A DNA stretch of 64,000 nucleotides from Alphaproteobacteria bacterium (GCA_947481575.1 CANKGV010000012.1:1-64000); one strand, 5' to 3'. Positions 9,697-18,876 are shown, numbered from the stretch's first letter. Translations and numbers: made by a program. The notes: generated by a model not told the origin, from the sequence alone.

Positions 9697-11193
9697 TCAC
9701 TGCGCCCAGCGCACCGCCGCCATATCGTTGATGAACATCGGCTGGTTGGTCCACAGGCCCTCCAGCCCCGCTCTGGCGATTCCCACCTTGGGCAGCTCGA
9801 ACAGGAATACGTTCACAGCGTCCTCGGCGAGCTTGCGCTGCGCGTCGCCCCACAGCCGGTTCTGTGTCGCAGGATCGGTCGCCCGGTTGGCGCGCGCGAG
9901 GATGTCGCGGAATTCCGGGCTGTCGTACTGAAAGTAGTAGTTGGGGTCGGCATAGATGCCGATGTCCATCGGCTCGACATGGCTGACGATCGAAAGGTCG
10001 TAGTTCTTCTGGGTGTATACGGCGTCGAGCCACCGCGCCCACTCCACCTCCTCGATCTTAATGCGCACGCCGACCTTCGCCAGTTCTGCGGCGATGATCT
10101 GCCCGGACAGGCGAGCGTAGGTCGTCGGCGGCAACGTCAGGGTCGCCTCGAATCCGTTCGGATATCCCGCCTCGCGCAGCAACGCCTTGGCGCGCTCCGG
10201 GTCGTACGCATAGAGGCCGGTAAGGTCCACGTAGGCCGGATTGTGCGGTGCAAAATGGCTACCGATCGGAATGCCGTAGCCGAACATGGCGCCCTGGTTC
10301 ACCTCGTCGCGATTCACCGCAAGCGACAGCGCGCGCCGCACCAACACATTGGCGAACGGCCCGCGCTTGTTGTTCATCGACAGGATTGTCTCGCCCTCCG
10401 TGGTGCCGACCATCACCTTGAAGCGCGGGTCCTTGGCGAACTGCGCGGCATTCTCGACCGCACCCAGATTGGGAAATGCATCCACGTCGCCGGCGCGCAG
10501 CGCCGCCACCTGGGCCGCCGCGTCGTTGATGAACCGGAATACGACGCGGCCGATCCGCACCGACGCTGCATCGCGGTAGCGCGGGTTCTTCACCAGCACC
10601 ACCTGATCCCCGGGCACCCAGCGGTCCAGCATGTAGGGCCCCGTCCCCACCGGCTTGGTGCGGTCGGTCGCTGCCGTCTCCGGCGCAAGGATCACCGATT
10701 CCTTTTCGGCCATGTTGAACAGAAACAGGCCCGATGGCTCCTTCAGCGTGATTGCTACTGTGAGCGGATCGGGGGTCTCGATCCGCTCCATCTGCGTGAA
10801 GTAGCTCTTGCGGCTGTTGGTGCTGTCCGCCGCGGCATTGCGCGCGAACGTCGACTTCACGTCGCCTGCATCGAGCGCCGTGCCGTCCGAAAACACCACG
10901 CCCGCGCGCAAGGCAAACTCATAGGTGCGGCCGTCGGTCGAAACCGTCCAGCGCTCTGCCAAGCCCGGCAATACGGCGCCGCGCTCGTCGATGCGGGTCA
11001 GACCCTCATAGATGTTTAGCTGCGTGATCTCGCCGATCGCCGCAGCCGGATTGACCGTCGGGTCCAGCACCGGCGGTTCCAGCTGCATGCCGATCACCAC
11101 CTGATCCTTGGTCTGCGCTTGCGCGGTCATCGCCACGGCGGCCGCCAACGCGGCGCAGGCAACGCGTACCAACAAACGAGTCCAAGGCGTCAT
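9697..11193 (-). CDS. ABC transporter solute-binding protein, family 5 (peptide type)
   Basis: 498 aa from ATG 11193, preceded by AAGGAGAC; the track start at 11292 is upstream of this site. The N-terminus is a Sec signal ending near AMTAQAQ. The body matches DppA/OppA/NikA-type proteins: IGMQLEPPVLDPT, NIYEGLTRID, WTVSTDGRTYEFALRAGVVFSDGT, PVGTGPYML, and a late domain with DPERAKALLREAGYPNG. It delivers a ligand, probably short peptides, to an inner-membrane permease. No permease or ATPase gene is adjacent, so its partner is elsewhere. It is the last gene of a tight minus-strand run behind a P1 aminopeptidase (11-base gap), which fits peptide scavenging. Ligand identity is inference. Confidence 0.9.
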   Translation of the reverse strand: MTPWTRLLVRVACAALAAAVAMTAQAQTKDQVVIGMQLEPPVLDPTVNPAAAIGEITQLNIYEGLTRIDERGAVLPGLAERWTVSTDGRTYEFALRAGVVFSDGTALDAGDVKSTFARNAAADSTNSRKSYFTQMERIETPDPLTVAITLKEPSGLFLFNMAEKESVILAPETAATDRTKPVGTGPYMLDRWVPGDQVVLVKNPRYRDAASVRIGRVVFRFINDAAAQVAALRAGDVDAFPNLGAVENAAQFAKDPRFKVMVGTTEGETILSMNNKRGPFANVLVRRALSLAVNRDEVNQGAMFGYGIPIGSHFAPHNPAYVDLTGLYAYDPERAKALLREAGYPNGFEATLTLPPTTYARLSGQIIAAELAKVGVRIKIEEVEWARWLDAVYTQKNYDLSIVSHVEPMDIGIYADPNYYFQYDSPEFRDILARANRATDPATQNRLWGDAQRKLAEDAVNVFLFELPKVGIARAGLEGLWTNQPMFINDMAAVRWAQ

Positions 11194-11204
11194 GCGACGT
11201 CTCC

Positions 11205-12206
11205 TTACAGGGGCGGCAGTGAGCGGAAGGCCGGAATATCCCCCAAAGACTCCGCAGCGTAAACGGCGCGTCCGATCGCGCGTTCCATGCACACCGCTCC
11301 AGCGGCGCCGATCTGCGCCAGCGCAATGGGCAAAATCGCCTCGCCGCCGGCGGCGCCGGTCGCCAAGGCAAACACTGTGTCGCCGTCGAACGGCGTGTGC
11401 GCCGGCCGCACCGCGCGGGCGATGCCATCCTGCGCCATCATCGCCAGACGCTGCGCTTGCGGCCGCGTCAGCGTCACGTTGGTGGCAATCACGCCGATGG
11501 TGGTGTTGCCACCGGCCTTGGGGTCGCGTTTACCATGCGGCATGTCCCAGTCCGGCACGGTGCGCGGCGGTCCGCCCGCACCGAATTCATTGCCCGCCTC
11601 GGCCGACCACGACCACAACGTGCGCGTGCCGGGAATGATCGGCGAGCCGACCGCGTTGACCGCCACGAGCGCGCCAACCTGCACGTTTCCCGGCAGAATG
11701 ACCGAAGCACTGCCCAGGCCGCCCTTCACCTCGCCGGCAATCGCACCCAGCCCGGCGCCGTAGTTGCCGAGCCGGAAGTCGCGTGCAGTGGCGTCGCAGG
11801 CAGATGTCGCGAGGCGGCGGTAGGGCGGATCGCCGCCCCATGCCTTGTCGCCGCCGTTCAATAGGTCGAACAGGATCGCCGCCGGGACGATCGGCACGCG
11901 CGCAGTCCCCACCGCAAATCCGCGGCCGCGCGCCGCCAGCCATGCCACCACTCCCGACGCCGCATCCAGGCCGAACGCTGATCCGCCGGACAGCACGATC
12001 GCGTCGGTGCGCTCCACCAGCGCGGTCGCATCGAGCGCATCCGTTTCGTGGGTACCCGGTGCGCCGCCGCGCACATCCACGGCGGCAATCGCAGGTTCCA
12101 CCGCCAACACTACGGTCGTACCGGTGCGTACCCGGGCATCCTCGGCGTTGCCCACCAGGATGCCGTCGACGTCGGTAATGAGATTCCTTGGCCCCGGACG
12201 GAGCAT
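11205..12206 (-). CDS. P1 family peptidase (DmpA-like, Ntn-hydrolase fold)
   Basis: 333 aa, the usual length for the DmpA / L-aminopeptidase-D-esterase family. Typical segments are visible: NLITDVDGILVGNAEDARVRTGTT at the N-terminus, AIVLSGGSAFGLDAASGV, and GGNTTIGVIATN, where members of this family undergo self-cleavage to expose the nucleophile. The residue at the expected cleavage site here is Thr rather than the Ser of classical DmpA; I treat this as normal family variation. It likely removes N-terminal residues from peptides or amides. No signal peptide is seen, so it is cytoplasmic. It lies between a small lipoprotein gene and the peptide-type binding protein. Confidence 0.9.
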   Translation of the reverse strand: MLRPGPRNLITDVDGILVGNAEDARVRTGTTVVLAVEPAIAAVDVRGGAPGTHETDALDATALVERTDAIVLSGGSAFGLDAASGVVAWLAARGRGFAVGTARVPIVPAAILFDLLNGGDKAWGGDPPYRRLATSACDATARDFRLGNYGAGLGAIAGEVKGGLGSASVILPGNVQVGALVAVNAVGSPIIPGTRTLWSWSAEAGNEFGAGGPPRTVPDWDMPHGKRDPKAGGNTTIGVIATNVTLTRPQAQRLAMMAQDGIARAVRPAHTPFDGDTVFALATGAAGGEAILPIALAQIGAAGAVCMERAIGRAVYAAESLGDIPAFRSLPPL

Positions 12207-12232
12207 GTCATCGCGCCGATCGTTGCAGGGTG

Positions 12233-12505
12233 CTAGCGGGTCAGATCAGGCGGCGGCGACCGCCGCCAGCCATCGTCGATGTTGTACTGGACCTCGGTGG
12301 CGTAGCACTCGACGCCTGCCAAAGTGCGGTAGCAGTAGCGAGGTTCCTGCGGCAGTGGCGGCGCCACGGGGCACGGGTTCTCGGTGTACGCGCGCACGCG
12401 GCAGCCTTGCTGCTGCAAGTTCGCCAACACCCGGTCCGCGCCAACGCAGCCCGGCAACGCCAGCGTCGCCGCCAATACAGCCACCGTCAGCGCCGCGTTA
12501 CGCAT
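12233..12505 (-). CDS. Small lipoprotein, 90 aa
   Basis: Starts at ATG 12505, overlapping the stop of the kinase gene by 8 bases (ATGCGTAA), which indicates translational coupling. The signal is MRNAALTVAVLAATLALPGC with the lipobox Cys at residue 20. The mature part is about 70 residues with four more Cys (QQGC, NPCP, YCYR, VECY), which could form disulphides. The C-terminal pattern RYCYRTLAGVECYA is seen in small alphaproteobacterial lipoproteins of unknown function. The track entry starting at 12703 includes out-of-gene sequence. Confidence 0.8.
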   Translation of the reverse strand: MRNAALTVAVLAATLALPGCVGADRVLANLQQQGCRVRAYTENPCPVAPPLPQEPRYCYRTLAGVECYATEVQYNIDDGWRRSPPPDLTR

Positions 12506-13964
12506 CGGGAAACTCGATCCGGAAATGCGTGCCGCGCGGATCGCTCCGCACCAGGGTGATCTCGCCCCGGTGGGCACGCACGACGTCGCGGACGATCGAC
12601 AGCCCCAGTCCCGTCCCGTCCGCCTTGGCGCTTGCCGCGAATGGCTTGTAGAGCGATTCGCGCGCGGCGTCGGGCAGACCAGGACCGGAATCGGTGACTT
12701 CAATGGTCACCACACCGCCGCGCCGCGTTGCGGAAAATCGCACCGTTCCGGCGCCGCCGTCCGCTTGGTCGATCGCCTGCACCGAGTTGCGGCCCAGATT
12801 GAGAAGCGCGCGGAACACTTGGTCGCGATCCGCGCGCATCGAAAACGACTCAGGAATATCGTTGCGCCAGTGCAGTCCGCCTTCTGGTGTCACCCCAGCC
12901 GAGATCGCCACTTCGTCCACCAACTCGCGCAGATTGAACGGGACCTTGCGAATGGGTGCCTCGGTCGAACGGCCATAGCGCAACGTGTCGTTGGCCAGCG
13001 CAATGGCGCGATCGATCGATTTCACCAGCGACGGCGACAACCGCCGCACTTCCGGATCGTCGATCAACGCAATGCGGTCCGACATCAGCAGCGCGGTGGC
13101 CAAAATATTGCGCAGATCGTGGCTGATCTTGCTCACCGCGGTGCCAAGCTCTGCCAGGCGCTGGTTTTGCCGCAACGCGCCGCGCAGATCGGTTTGCATG
13201 GCTGCCAGCTCGCGTTCGGCAATACCGATTTCGTCCTTGCGGCCGCTCGGCACCACCACTGCGGTCGGATCGTCGGGATCATGCCGGAATGCCACCATGC
13301 TGTTGGTCACACGCCGCATAGGACCCACGAGCCGGGCCAGCAGCGTGAAGTACACCAGCATCGCGGTGAACACCGACAGCATAACCGACGACGAGACGAT
13401 CCGGCTGGAATAGCCGTACAGGTATTCGGCCATGGGGCCTTCATCCATGACGACTTCCACAAGGCTGCCGGGCTGCTCGCGCGACATGCCAATGGCGCGC
13501 ACCACCCTGCCCTGGCCGTTGCGCAGCACCGCCAGCGCGGCCGGAATGGAATCCAGCACACCCGCGGTGCGCAGGTCATAGGTACCGTCGAGGGTGTCCG
13601 GGTTGTAGTTGACTGGCATCACCAGCCGGGTCGTCTGTGGCCCGCGCACGACGATCGAGCGCACGCCGATTTGCTGCAGGATATGATCGTTCAGGTCGGT
13701 GTCGAGGTCGTTGGGAGCGCCTTGCAGGGCCAAAGTCGCCAAGTCAGCGTCCTGGACGCGGCGGTTCAGGTAGGCGAGCCGCTCGCCGGACACCGATGGC
13801 AGATAGATCGCGACTTCCGCGACCATGACGAACACGATCGTGAGGAACAGCAGCTGGCCCGATAGGCCGCGCACGGCGGCAACGGCCCATTGCGCCGCCC
13901 CCGCCAAAGCCTGTGCGGCCGTAGGCGCATGCGCACGGCCGACCCGAACTTCCTCTTGCGCCAT
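12498..13964 (-). CDS. Membrane sensor histidine kinase
   Basis: 488 aa from ATG 13964 (MAQEEVRVG). A first transmembrane segment (LLFLTIVFVMVAEVAIYL) and a second one (MLSVFTAMLVYFTLLARLV) enclose a periplasmic sensor domain of about 190 residues. A HAMP linker (LVGPMRRVTNSMVAFR) follows. The kinase core has the H-box SKISHDLRNILA, N-box NLGRNSVQAI, G1 DSGPGLP and G2 GTGLGLSIVRD. No response regulator is adjacent, so it is an orphan kinase by position. The genes downstream suggest it may sense or control peptide or cell-wall metabolites; that is inference. Confidence 0.92.
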   Translation of the reverse strand: MAQEEVRVGRAHAPTAAQALAGAAQWAVAAVRGLSGQLLFLTIVFVMVAEVAIYLPSVSGERLAYLNRRVQDADLATLALQGAPNDLDTDLNDHILQQIGVRSIVVRGPQTTRLVMPVNYNPDTLDGTYDLRTAGVLDSIPAALAVLRNGQGRVVRAIGMSREQPGSLVEVVMDEGPMAEYLYGYSSRIVSSSVMLSVFTAMLVYFTLLARLVGPMRRVTNSMVAFRHDPDDPTAVVVPSGRKDEIGIAERELAAMQTDLRGALRQNQRLAELGTAVSKISHDLRNILATALLMSDRIALIDDPEVRRLSPSLVKSIDRAIALANDTLRYGRSTEAPIRKVPFNLRELVDEVAISAGVTPEGGLHWRNDIPESFSMRADRDQVFRALLNLGRNSVQAIDQADGGAGTVRFSATRRGGVVTIEVTDSGPGLPDAARESLYKPFAASAKADGTGLGLSIVRDVVRAHRGEITLVRSDPRGTHFRIEFPDA

Positions 13965-14145
13965 AGCGACGGACTGTAAACCTGTGGAAAACCCGGAGCA
14001 AATGTCCGTGAACGAGTCAAGACGGCCGCGGCGCGGCGCCACGGTTGACGAACGCCCGGCCGCTCCCGTATAGGACCGCGGTTGGCCGGCACACCGCCGC
14101 GCCAGCTTTTGCCATTTTCGGCACCGCCAGTCTGGGAGAAGTCCC
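13965..14145. promoter_or_regulatory. Divergent promoter region (kinase / rpmH) with a DnaA-box-like site
   Basis: The region separates the minus-strand kinase from rpmH. It contains TGTGGAAAA at 13983-13991, one mismatch from the DnaA box TGTGGATAA, and a GAGTC (GANTC) site near 14013. The rpmH ribosome binding site is GGGAGAA. I see no clear sigma-70 hexamers. Confidence 0.4.
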
Positions 14146-14280
14146 GTGAAACGCACGTATCAGCCGAGCGCGCTCGTTCGTAAGCGCCGCCATGGCTTCC
14201 GCTCCCGGATGCAGACCGCGGGCGGCCGCAAGGTTATCGCCAGCCGTCGCGCAAAGGGGCGCAAGCGGCTCTCGGCTTGA
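14146..14280 (+). CDS. rpmH: 50S ribosomal protein L34
   Basis: 44 aa, absent from the ORF track because it is short. The start is GTG 14146 with GGGAGAA eight bases upstream. The sequence is diagnostic: [20 protein letters not shown], then [18 protein letters not shown]. It is a basic structural protein of the large ribosomal subunit. The stop overlaps the TTG start of rnpA, the standard rpmH-rnpA coupling. Confidence 0.97.
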   Translation: MKRTYQPSALVRKRRHGFRSRMQTAGGRKVIASRRAKGRKRLSA

Positions 14281-14690
14281 GCGGTCCGCTCCGGATCGGG
14301 CGGCTGCGCAGGCGCTCTGAGTATCTCCGCGTAGCGGCTTCGGGCCGCAAAGTCGCAGCTCCGGGCCTGGTCCTCCAGGTCCGCGCCGGCGGCCCCGAAA
14401 TCGTTCACATCGATGGCCCGGCCGACGCGTGGCTCGGAATTACGGTGAGCAAGCGGGTAGGCGGCTCGGTCCAACGCAACCGCGCCAGGCGGCGCCTTCG
14501 TTCCGCGGCGCGCGAACTGATGCCGCGCCTCGCCCAACCCGGCCATGACTACGTTCTGATCGGCAGGCAGGAAACGTTGACCCGTCCCTACCCCGCACTG
14601 CTGTCCGACCTGGAGGGCGCCTTGCGCCGGAGCGCCCCGCGCCCGGTTGCATCTGCGCCCGCCCCTGACCATTTGGGCACTGCCCCATGA
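14277..14690 (+). CDS. rnpA: Ribonuclease P protein component
   Basis: 137 aa from TTG 14277, which overlaps the rpmH stop. The protein subunit of RNase P helps the catalytic RNA remove 5' leaders from pre-tRNA. The family signature [14 protein letters not shown] (RNR motif) is present near residue 67, and the N-terminal [15 protein letters not shown] is typical. The RNA subunit gene was not seen in the window. The stop overlaps the yidD start (ATGA). Confidence 0.95.
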   Translation: MSGPLRIGRLRRRSEYLRVAASGRKVAAPGLVLQVRAGGPEIVHIDGPADAWLGITVSKRVGGSVQRNRARRRLRSAARELMPRLAQPGHDYVLIGRQETLTRPYPALLSDLEGALRRSAPRPVASAPAPDHLGTAP

Positions 14691-14980
14691 ACCTCGCCAC
14701 GCACACCCTGCGCGGCGCCGTGTTCGCGTGGCGGTATCTGCTTTCGCCGGTGATGCCGCAATCGTGCCGGTTTGCCCCGTCGTGTTCGCAGTACGCGTTG
14801 GAGGCTCTCGCCCAACACGGTGCCGTCAGGGGCAGCTGGCTGGCGGCACGGCGTATTCTGCGCTGTCACCCCTGGGGTGGATCGGGCTACGACCCCGTGC
14901 CGGGAGTCGATACCCCCGCCCACTCCCTGGGCCCAACCACCCACCAATCACACCACCGCCATTTGCACGGAGCCCGCTGA
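14687..14980 (+). CDS. yidD: Membrane protein insertion efficiency factor YidD
   Basis: 97 aa, overlapping rnpA by four bases. The YidD core is clear: [27 protein letters not shown], then [17 protein letters not shown], with the conserved Cys residues. It is a small amphipathic protein at the inner membrane that aids YidC-dependent insertion. The His-rich tail ([10 protein letters not shown]) is not conserved and adds about 20 residues to the usual core. Confidence 0.95.
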   Translation: MNLATHTLRGAVFAWRYLLSPVMPQSCRFAPSCSQYALEALAQHGAVRGSWLAARRILRCHPWGGSGYDPVPGVDTPAHSLGPTTHQSHHRHLHGAR

Positions 14981-14986
14981 GCTCGC

Positions 14987-16813
14987 ATGGAACAGCGCAA
15001 CCTGGTCCTGGCCATCGCCCTGTCGCTGGCGATCCTGATCGGCTTCCAACTCCTCTTCCCAGGCAAGCAGCCCGAAGTCGCTGACCAGCAGGCTCCCGCC
15101 CAGACCGCCGGCACGGTCGCCGCGCCTGTCGCGCCGTCGGGCGCGGTTGCCGCCGTCCCGGGCGCGCCGCCGCCCCTGCCGGGAGCCGGCGAAATGGCCG
15201 CCAGCCGCGCCGAAGCAATTTCACGCTCGGCCCGAGTTGCGATCGACTCGCCGCGCCTGCGTGGCTCGATCTCGCTTACCGGCGGCCGCATCGACGACCT
15301 GTGGCTGCGCGACTACTGCGAGACCCAGGATCCCAACAGCGAGCAAGTACTGTTGTTGTCGCCGCCCGGCGCTCCGAACGCGTACTACGCCGAGTTCGGA
15401 CTGATCGGCGATGCGGGGGCCGCGCTCGCCGTTCCCAATGGCGATACAGTGTGGAAGGCCGATGGCGCCTCGCTCACCCCCGCGCGCCCGCTCACCCTGT
15501 CCTGGGACAACGGCCAGGGCCTCAAGTTCAGCCGCATCTACAAGGTCGACGCGGGGGTGGAACTCGCCGAGACGATCCGCGGCGACGTGTGCGCCAGTTC
15601 GCAGAAGCGGAAGACCGGTGGCTATCTCATCACCGTAACGCAGCGCATCGAGAATTCCGGCGACACGGCGGTCAGCCTGTATCCCTACGGCCTGGTTTCG
15701 CGCACCGGCACCCCTGTCGTCGCCGGGTCCTATATCCTGCACGAAGGCCCGATCGGCGTGTTCGGCGGCACCCTGAAGGAAGTCGCTTACAAGGACCTGC
15801 TCAAAGCTCCGGTCGAAGCGAAAAGCACCGGCGGCTGGCTCGGCATTACCGACAAGTACTGGCTGGTGGCGCTCGCGCCCGACCAGGCCCAGGCGTTCGA
15901 CGGTGGGTTCCGCCACAGCACCGTCCCGGGCCCGGCAGGTGCGACCGACAAGTACCAGGTCGATTTCCGCCACGCCGCTGTCACCGTTCCCCGCGGCGGC
16001 ATCGCCGAAGTCACCGACGACTTGTTCGCCGGCGCCAAGGAAGTGGCGACTCTGGAAAACTACCGCGACGGCCACGGCATTGTGCGCTTCGATCTTGCGG
16101 TCGACTGGGGTTGGTTCTTCTTCCTGACCAAGCCTATCTTCCTGGCAATCGACGCGCTGTACCGCGCCACCGGCAACTTCGGCATCGCGATCATCATCTT
16201 CACGATGTTCATGCGGTTGCTGTTCTTCCCGCTGGCCAACCGCTCGTTCAAGTCGTTCGCCGGGATGCGCCGAATCCAGCCCGAGATGCTGAAGATTCGC
16301 GAGGCGTACAAGGACGACAAAGAGCGCCTGACCAAGGAGACGATGGAGCTCTACAAGAAGGCCGGCGTGAATCCGTTGTCGGGGTGCCTGCCGATCCTGA
16401 TGCAGATTCCGGTGTTCTTCTCGCTCTACAAGACGCTCTACGTGACCATCGAGATGCGCCACGCACCGTTCTACGGCTGGATTCACGACCTTTCGGCGCC
16501 CGACCCAACCTCGCTGTTCAACCTGTTTGGCCTCATTCCGTGGACGCCGCCGCTGTTTCTGGCGGTCGGTATTTGGCCGCTGTTGATGGGCGTGTCGATG
16601 TTCCTGCAGCAAAAGTTGAACCCGGCGCCGCCGGATCCGGTGCAGGCGCGCATGTTCATGTTCCTGCCGGTGATATTCACGTTCGTGCTCGCCAACTTTC
16701 CGGCGGGCCTGGTGATCTACTGGACCACCAACAACGTGCTCTCGATGGCTCAGCAGTGGTTCATCATGCGCCGCGCTGACGCAGCGAAGCCGCTCGTCCC
16801 CAAGACCGGCTGA
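14987..16813 (+). CDS. yidC: Membrane protein insertase YidC
   Basis: 608 aa, the long Gram-negative form. An N-terminal anchor (LVLAIALSLAILIGFQLLF) precedes an Ala/Pro linker and a large periplasmic beta domain (about 80-360). The conserved insertase core follows, with transmembrane segments at WGWFFFLTKPIFLAI, FGIAIIIFTMFMRLLFFPL, the cytoplasmic hairpin (MRRIQPEMLKIREAYKDDKERL), ILMQIPVFFSLYKTLY, and the last two spans. YidC inserts and folds inner-membrane proteins with or without SecYEG. It sits six bases after yidD. The long opposite-strand ORF here (674 aa) is a shadow. Confidence 0.97.
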   Translation: MEQRNLVLAIALSLAILIGFQLLFPGKQPEVADQQAPAQTAGTVAAPVAPSGAVAAVPGAPPPLPGAGEMAASRAEAISRSARVAIDSPRLRGSISLTGGRIDDLWLRDYCETQDPNSEQVLLLSPPGAPNAYYAEFGLIGDAGAALAVPNGDTVWKADGASLTPARPLTLSWDNGQGLKFSRIYKVDAGVELAETIRGDVCASSQKRKTGGYLITVTQRIENSGDTAVSLYPYGLVSRTGTPVVAGSYILHEGPIGVFGGTLKEVAYKDLLKAPVEAKSTGGWLGITDKYWLVALAPDQAQAFDGGFRHSTVPGPAGATDKYQVDFRHAAVTVPRGGIAEVTDDLFAGAKEVATLENYRDGHGIVRFDLAVDWGWFFFLTKPIFLAIDALYRATGNFGIAIIIFTMFMRLLFFPLANRSFKSFAGMRRIQPEMLKIREAYKDDKERLTKETMELYKKAGVNPLSGCLPILMQIPVFFSLYKTLYVTIEMRHAPFYGWIHDLSAPDPTSLFNLFGLIPWTPPLFLAVGIWPLLMGVSMFLQQKLNPAPPDPVQARMFMFLPVIFTFVLANFPAGLVIYWTTNNVLSMAQQWFIMRRADAAKPLVPKTG

Positions 16814-16819
16814 CAAGCA

Positions 16820-17485
16820 GTGACTCTTAGCGAAGCCAGCCCCCCCATCCCATCGGACGAGCTGACGCCCGAACAGCTGGAGCGGGGCCGACTCCTGTTC
16901 GCCCGCGCCGTCACCTTCGAAGCTGCTGCCGCCAACGTCGACTCGATGCCCGAACCGGGGCTCTCCGAGGTCGCGTTCGCCGGTCGCTCCAACGTCGGCA
17001 AGTCGAGCTTGGTGAACGCATTGGTCGGCCACAAGGCGATGGCCAACGTATCGGCCACGCCGGGCCGCACCCAGCAGATCGTGTTCTTCGACTTGGGCGG
17101 CCGCATGCGGCTCGTCGATCTGCCAGGCTACGGCTACGCCCGCGCGCCCAAACACGCCGTAGCGCAATGGACCAAGCTGATCGAGGACTATCTGCGCGGC
17201 CGCGTCGCGTTGCGCCGCGCGCTGATTCTGATCGACGCCCGGCACGGCCTGAAAGACAGCGACCGTGCCGCGCTAGACTTGTTGGATGGTGCGGCGGTGC
17301 CCACGCAGATCGTGCTCACCAAGGCCGACAAGGCCGGCGTTACAGAACTTGGCGAAATCATCGAGACAATCTCTGCGGAGTTGCGCAAGCATCCGGCCGC
17401 CATGCCCCAAATCGTCGCCACCAGTGCCCTGAAGGGCACCGGCATCCCCGAATTGCGCGCCCGACTGGCAACCCTCGCGATCTAG
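16820..17485 (+). CDS. engB: Ribosome biogenesis GTPase YihA/EngB
   Basis: 221 aa from GTG 16820, six bases after yidC. G1 is GRSNVGKSS, the switch-region threonine lies in SATPGRTQ, G3 is DLPGYGYA, and G4 is TKAD. The N-terminal ~40 residues are an extension common in alphaproteobacteria. It acts in large-subunit assembly. The stop overlaps the convergent diguanylate cyclase stop by four bases (CTAG). Confidence 0.95.
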   Translation: MTLSEASPPIPSDELTPEQLERGRLLFARAVTFEAAAANVDSMPEPGLSEVAFAGRSNVGKSSLVNALVGHKAMANVSATPGRTQQIVFFDLGGRMRLVDLPGYGYARAPKHAVAQWTKLIEDYLRGRVALRRALILIDARHGLKDSDRAALDLLDGAAVPTQIVLTKADKAGVTELGEIIETISAELRKHPAAMPQIVATSALKGTGIPELRARLATLAI

Positions 17486-18876
17486 GCTGCCGCCTCGACC
17501 TCGATGCGGTTGCGGCCCTTGCCCTTGGCCTCGTACAGCGCAGCATCCGCGCGCACCAAAGCACCCGTCACCGTGTCATCCGGCCGGCATTCGGTGATGC
17601 CGAAGCTCGCCGTGAGCCGGATACGCTGACCGTCGTATTCAATCGGCGTGCTTTCGATCGCCCAGCGGAGGCGCTCGCATACCGCATCGGCCGTCGGCAG
17701 GTCCGTTTCCGGCAACAACAACGCAAATTCCTCGCCGCCAATCCGCGCAACCATGTCCTGGGTGCGCAATTGAGCCATCAGCAGCGTGCCGATCGATTCC
17801 AACGCCTTGTCGCCGCCGCCGTGGCCAAAGCGGTCGTTGACCAACTTGAAGAAATCTAGGTCGACACCGACTAACACCAGGGAACGCCGATAGCGTTTGG
17901 CGCGGCCGATTTCCTGCTCGGCGCGTTCCAGAAAGCTGCGCCGGTTGATCAGGCCGGTCAGCCCGTCGGTCGTGGAAAGCCGTATCGCCTCGTCTCGCTC
18001 CGCCTTGAGCGCACTCACAAGGAGGACGTTGAGCATACCGCCCAGGATCGCCAGGCTGGGCACCGGCGTGCCTTCGAACGCCTGGCGCATGATTGAGGCT
18101 CCGGGCGCTGCGGCGAATGCAACCACCGCCAGTCCAATGGCACCGGCGAACACCGCCGCCGCATCGCGGGACGAGAACCGCATCGCAAGCCATGTGCACG
18201 GCAGCAGAACCAGAAACGGCAGCCCCGTAGCGATCTCCGGATCGTCCGACAGGAAGCGTGCCCCCGCCAGGGCGAAGACCAATCCGGCCAGCAGGCTGAG
18301 TTCGATCCAGTTGCGGTGCTCCGGCTTGGCGCGCGGCCACAGCAGGGCAACGGGCGCGACGAGCAGCGCGCCGCTCGCGTCCGACAGGAACCAGGACACG
18401 GCAGTCGATACCACCGATTTCTCTGGGTTGATGCCGGCGAGCGCCGAGGTGATCGCGCCGTTGCTGCCGGTGATGGTGGCGTGCAGGGCGACACCCAAAA
18501 GCAGGAACGCCATGGTTTCCGGCAGGTACATTTCGTGACTGTTTGGGCGGTAGGCGCGGCGCATCAGTTCCGCACCGATGCCGGGGCCAAGGGTATTGCC
18601 GAGCGAGATCGCAGCGGCCACCGCGTAAGGCGAATCGAACAGCATCGCGTTGGCAACAAACGAACCTAGGAAGATCCCCAGCCACACAAAGCGGCCGCGG
18701 GCCACGCACGCCGCTAGGGCGACGCCGGCCGCGGGCCACACCGGTGCCGGGAACAGTCCGAACGCCTCAAAATAAAGGGACACTGACGCGGCGGCGGCGA
18801 GATAGAGACCCGCAACCACCACGGTCGTCGCGGCGAAATCCGCGATACTGACCGGGGCCACGACCGCTGTCCGCAT
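17482..18876 (-). CDS. MASE1-type membrane diguanylate cyclase
   Basis: 464 aa from ATG 18876 (MRTAVVAPV); the track start adds 14 residues. The first ~300 residues hold about eight hydrophobic segments with MASE1-like features (FPAPVWPAAGVALAACVARG, FVANAMLF, LGNTLGPGIGAELMRR). The C-terminal GGDEF domain begins near DGLTGLINRRSFLERA and has the active-site loop GGEEF. RTQD lies five residues before it, a canonical RxxD inhibitory site. It should make c-di-GMP at the inner membrane in response to an unknown signal and be product-inhibited. Convergent with engB. Confidence 0.92.
   Translation of the reverse strand: MRTAVVAPVSIADFAATTVVVAGLYLAAAASVSLYFEAFGLFPAPVWPAAGVALAACVARGRFVWLGIFLGSFVANAMLFDSPYAVAAAISLGNTLGPGIGAELMRRAYRPNSHEMYLPETMAFLLLGVALHATITGSNGAITSALAGINPEKSVVSTAVSWFLSDASGALLVAPVALLWPRAKPEHRNWIELSLLAGLVFALAGARFLSDDPEIATGLPFLVLLPCTWLAMRFSSRDAAAVFAGAIGLAVVAFAAAPGASIMRQAFEGTPVPSLAILGGMLNVLLVSALKAERDEAIRLSTTDGLTGLINRRSFLERAEQEIGRAKRYRRSLVLVGVDLDFFKLVNDRFGHGGGDKALESIGTLLMAQLRTQDMVARIGGEEFALLLPETDLPTADAVCERLRWAIESTPIEYDGQRIRLTASFGITECRPDDTVTGALVRADAALYEAKGKGRNRIEVEAAA

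Noticed and set aside
12384-13865. 493-aa plus-strand ORF over the histidine kinase
   Set aside because: Antisense shadow; His/Arg/Gln-rich translation without domains.
15221-17245. 674-aa minus-strand ORF over yidC/engB, and the 492-aa plus-strand ORF at 15301
   Set aside because: Both lie in other frames of yidC, which has a full and recognisable sequence; the products are Arg/Gly/His-rich shadow translations.
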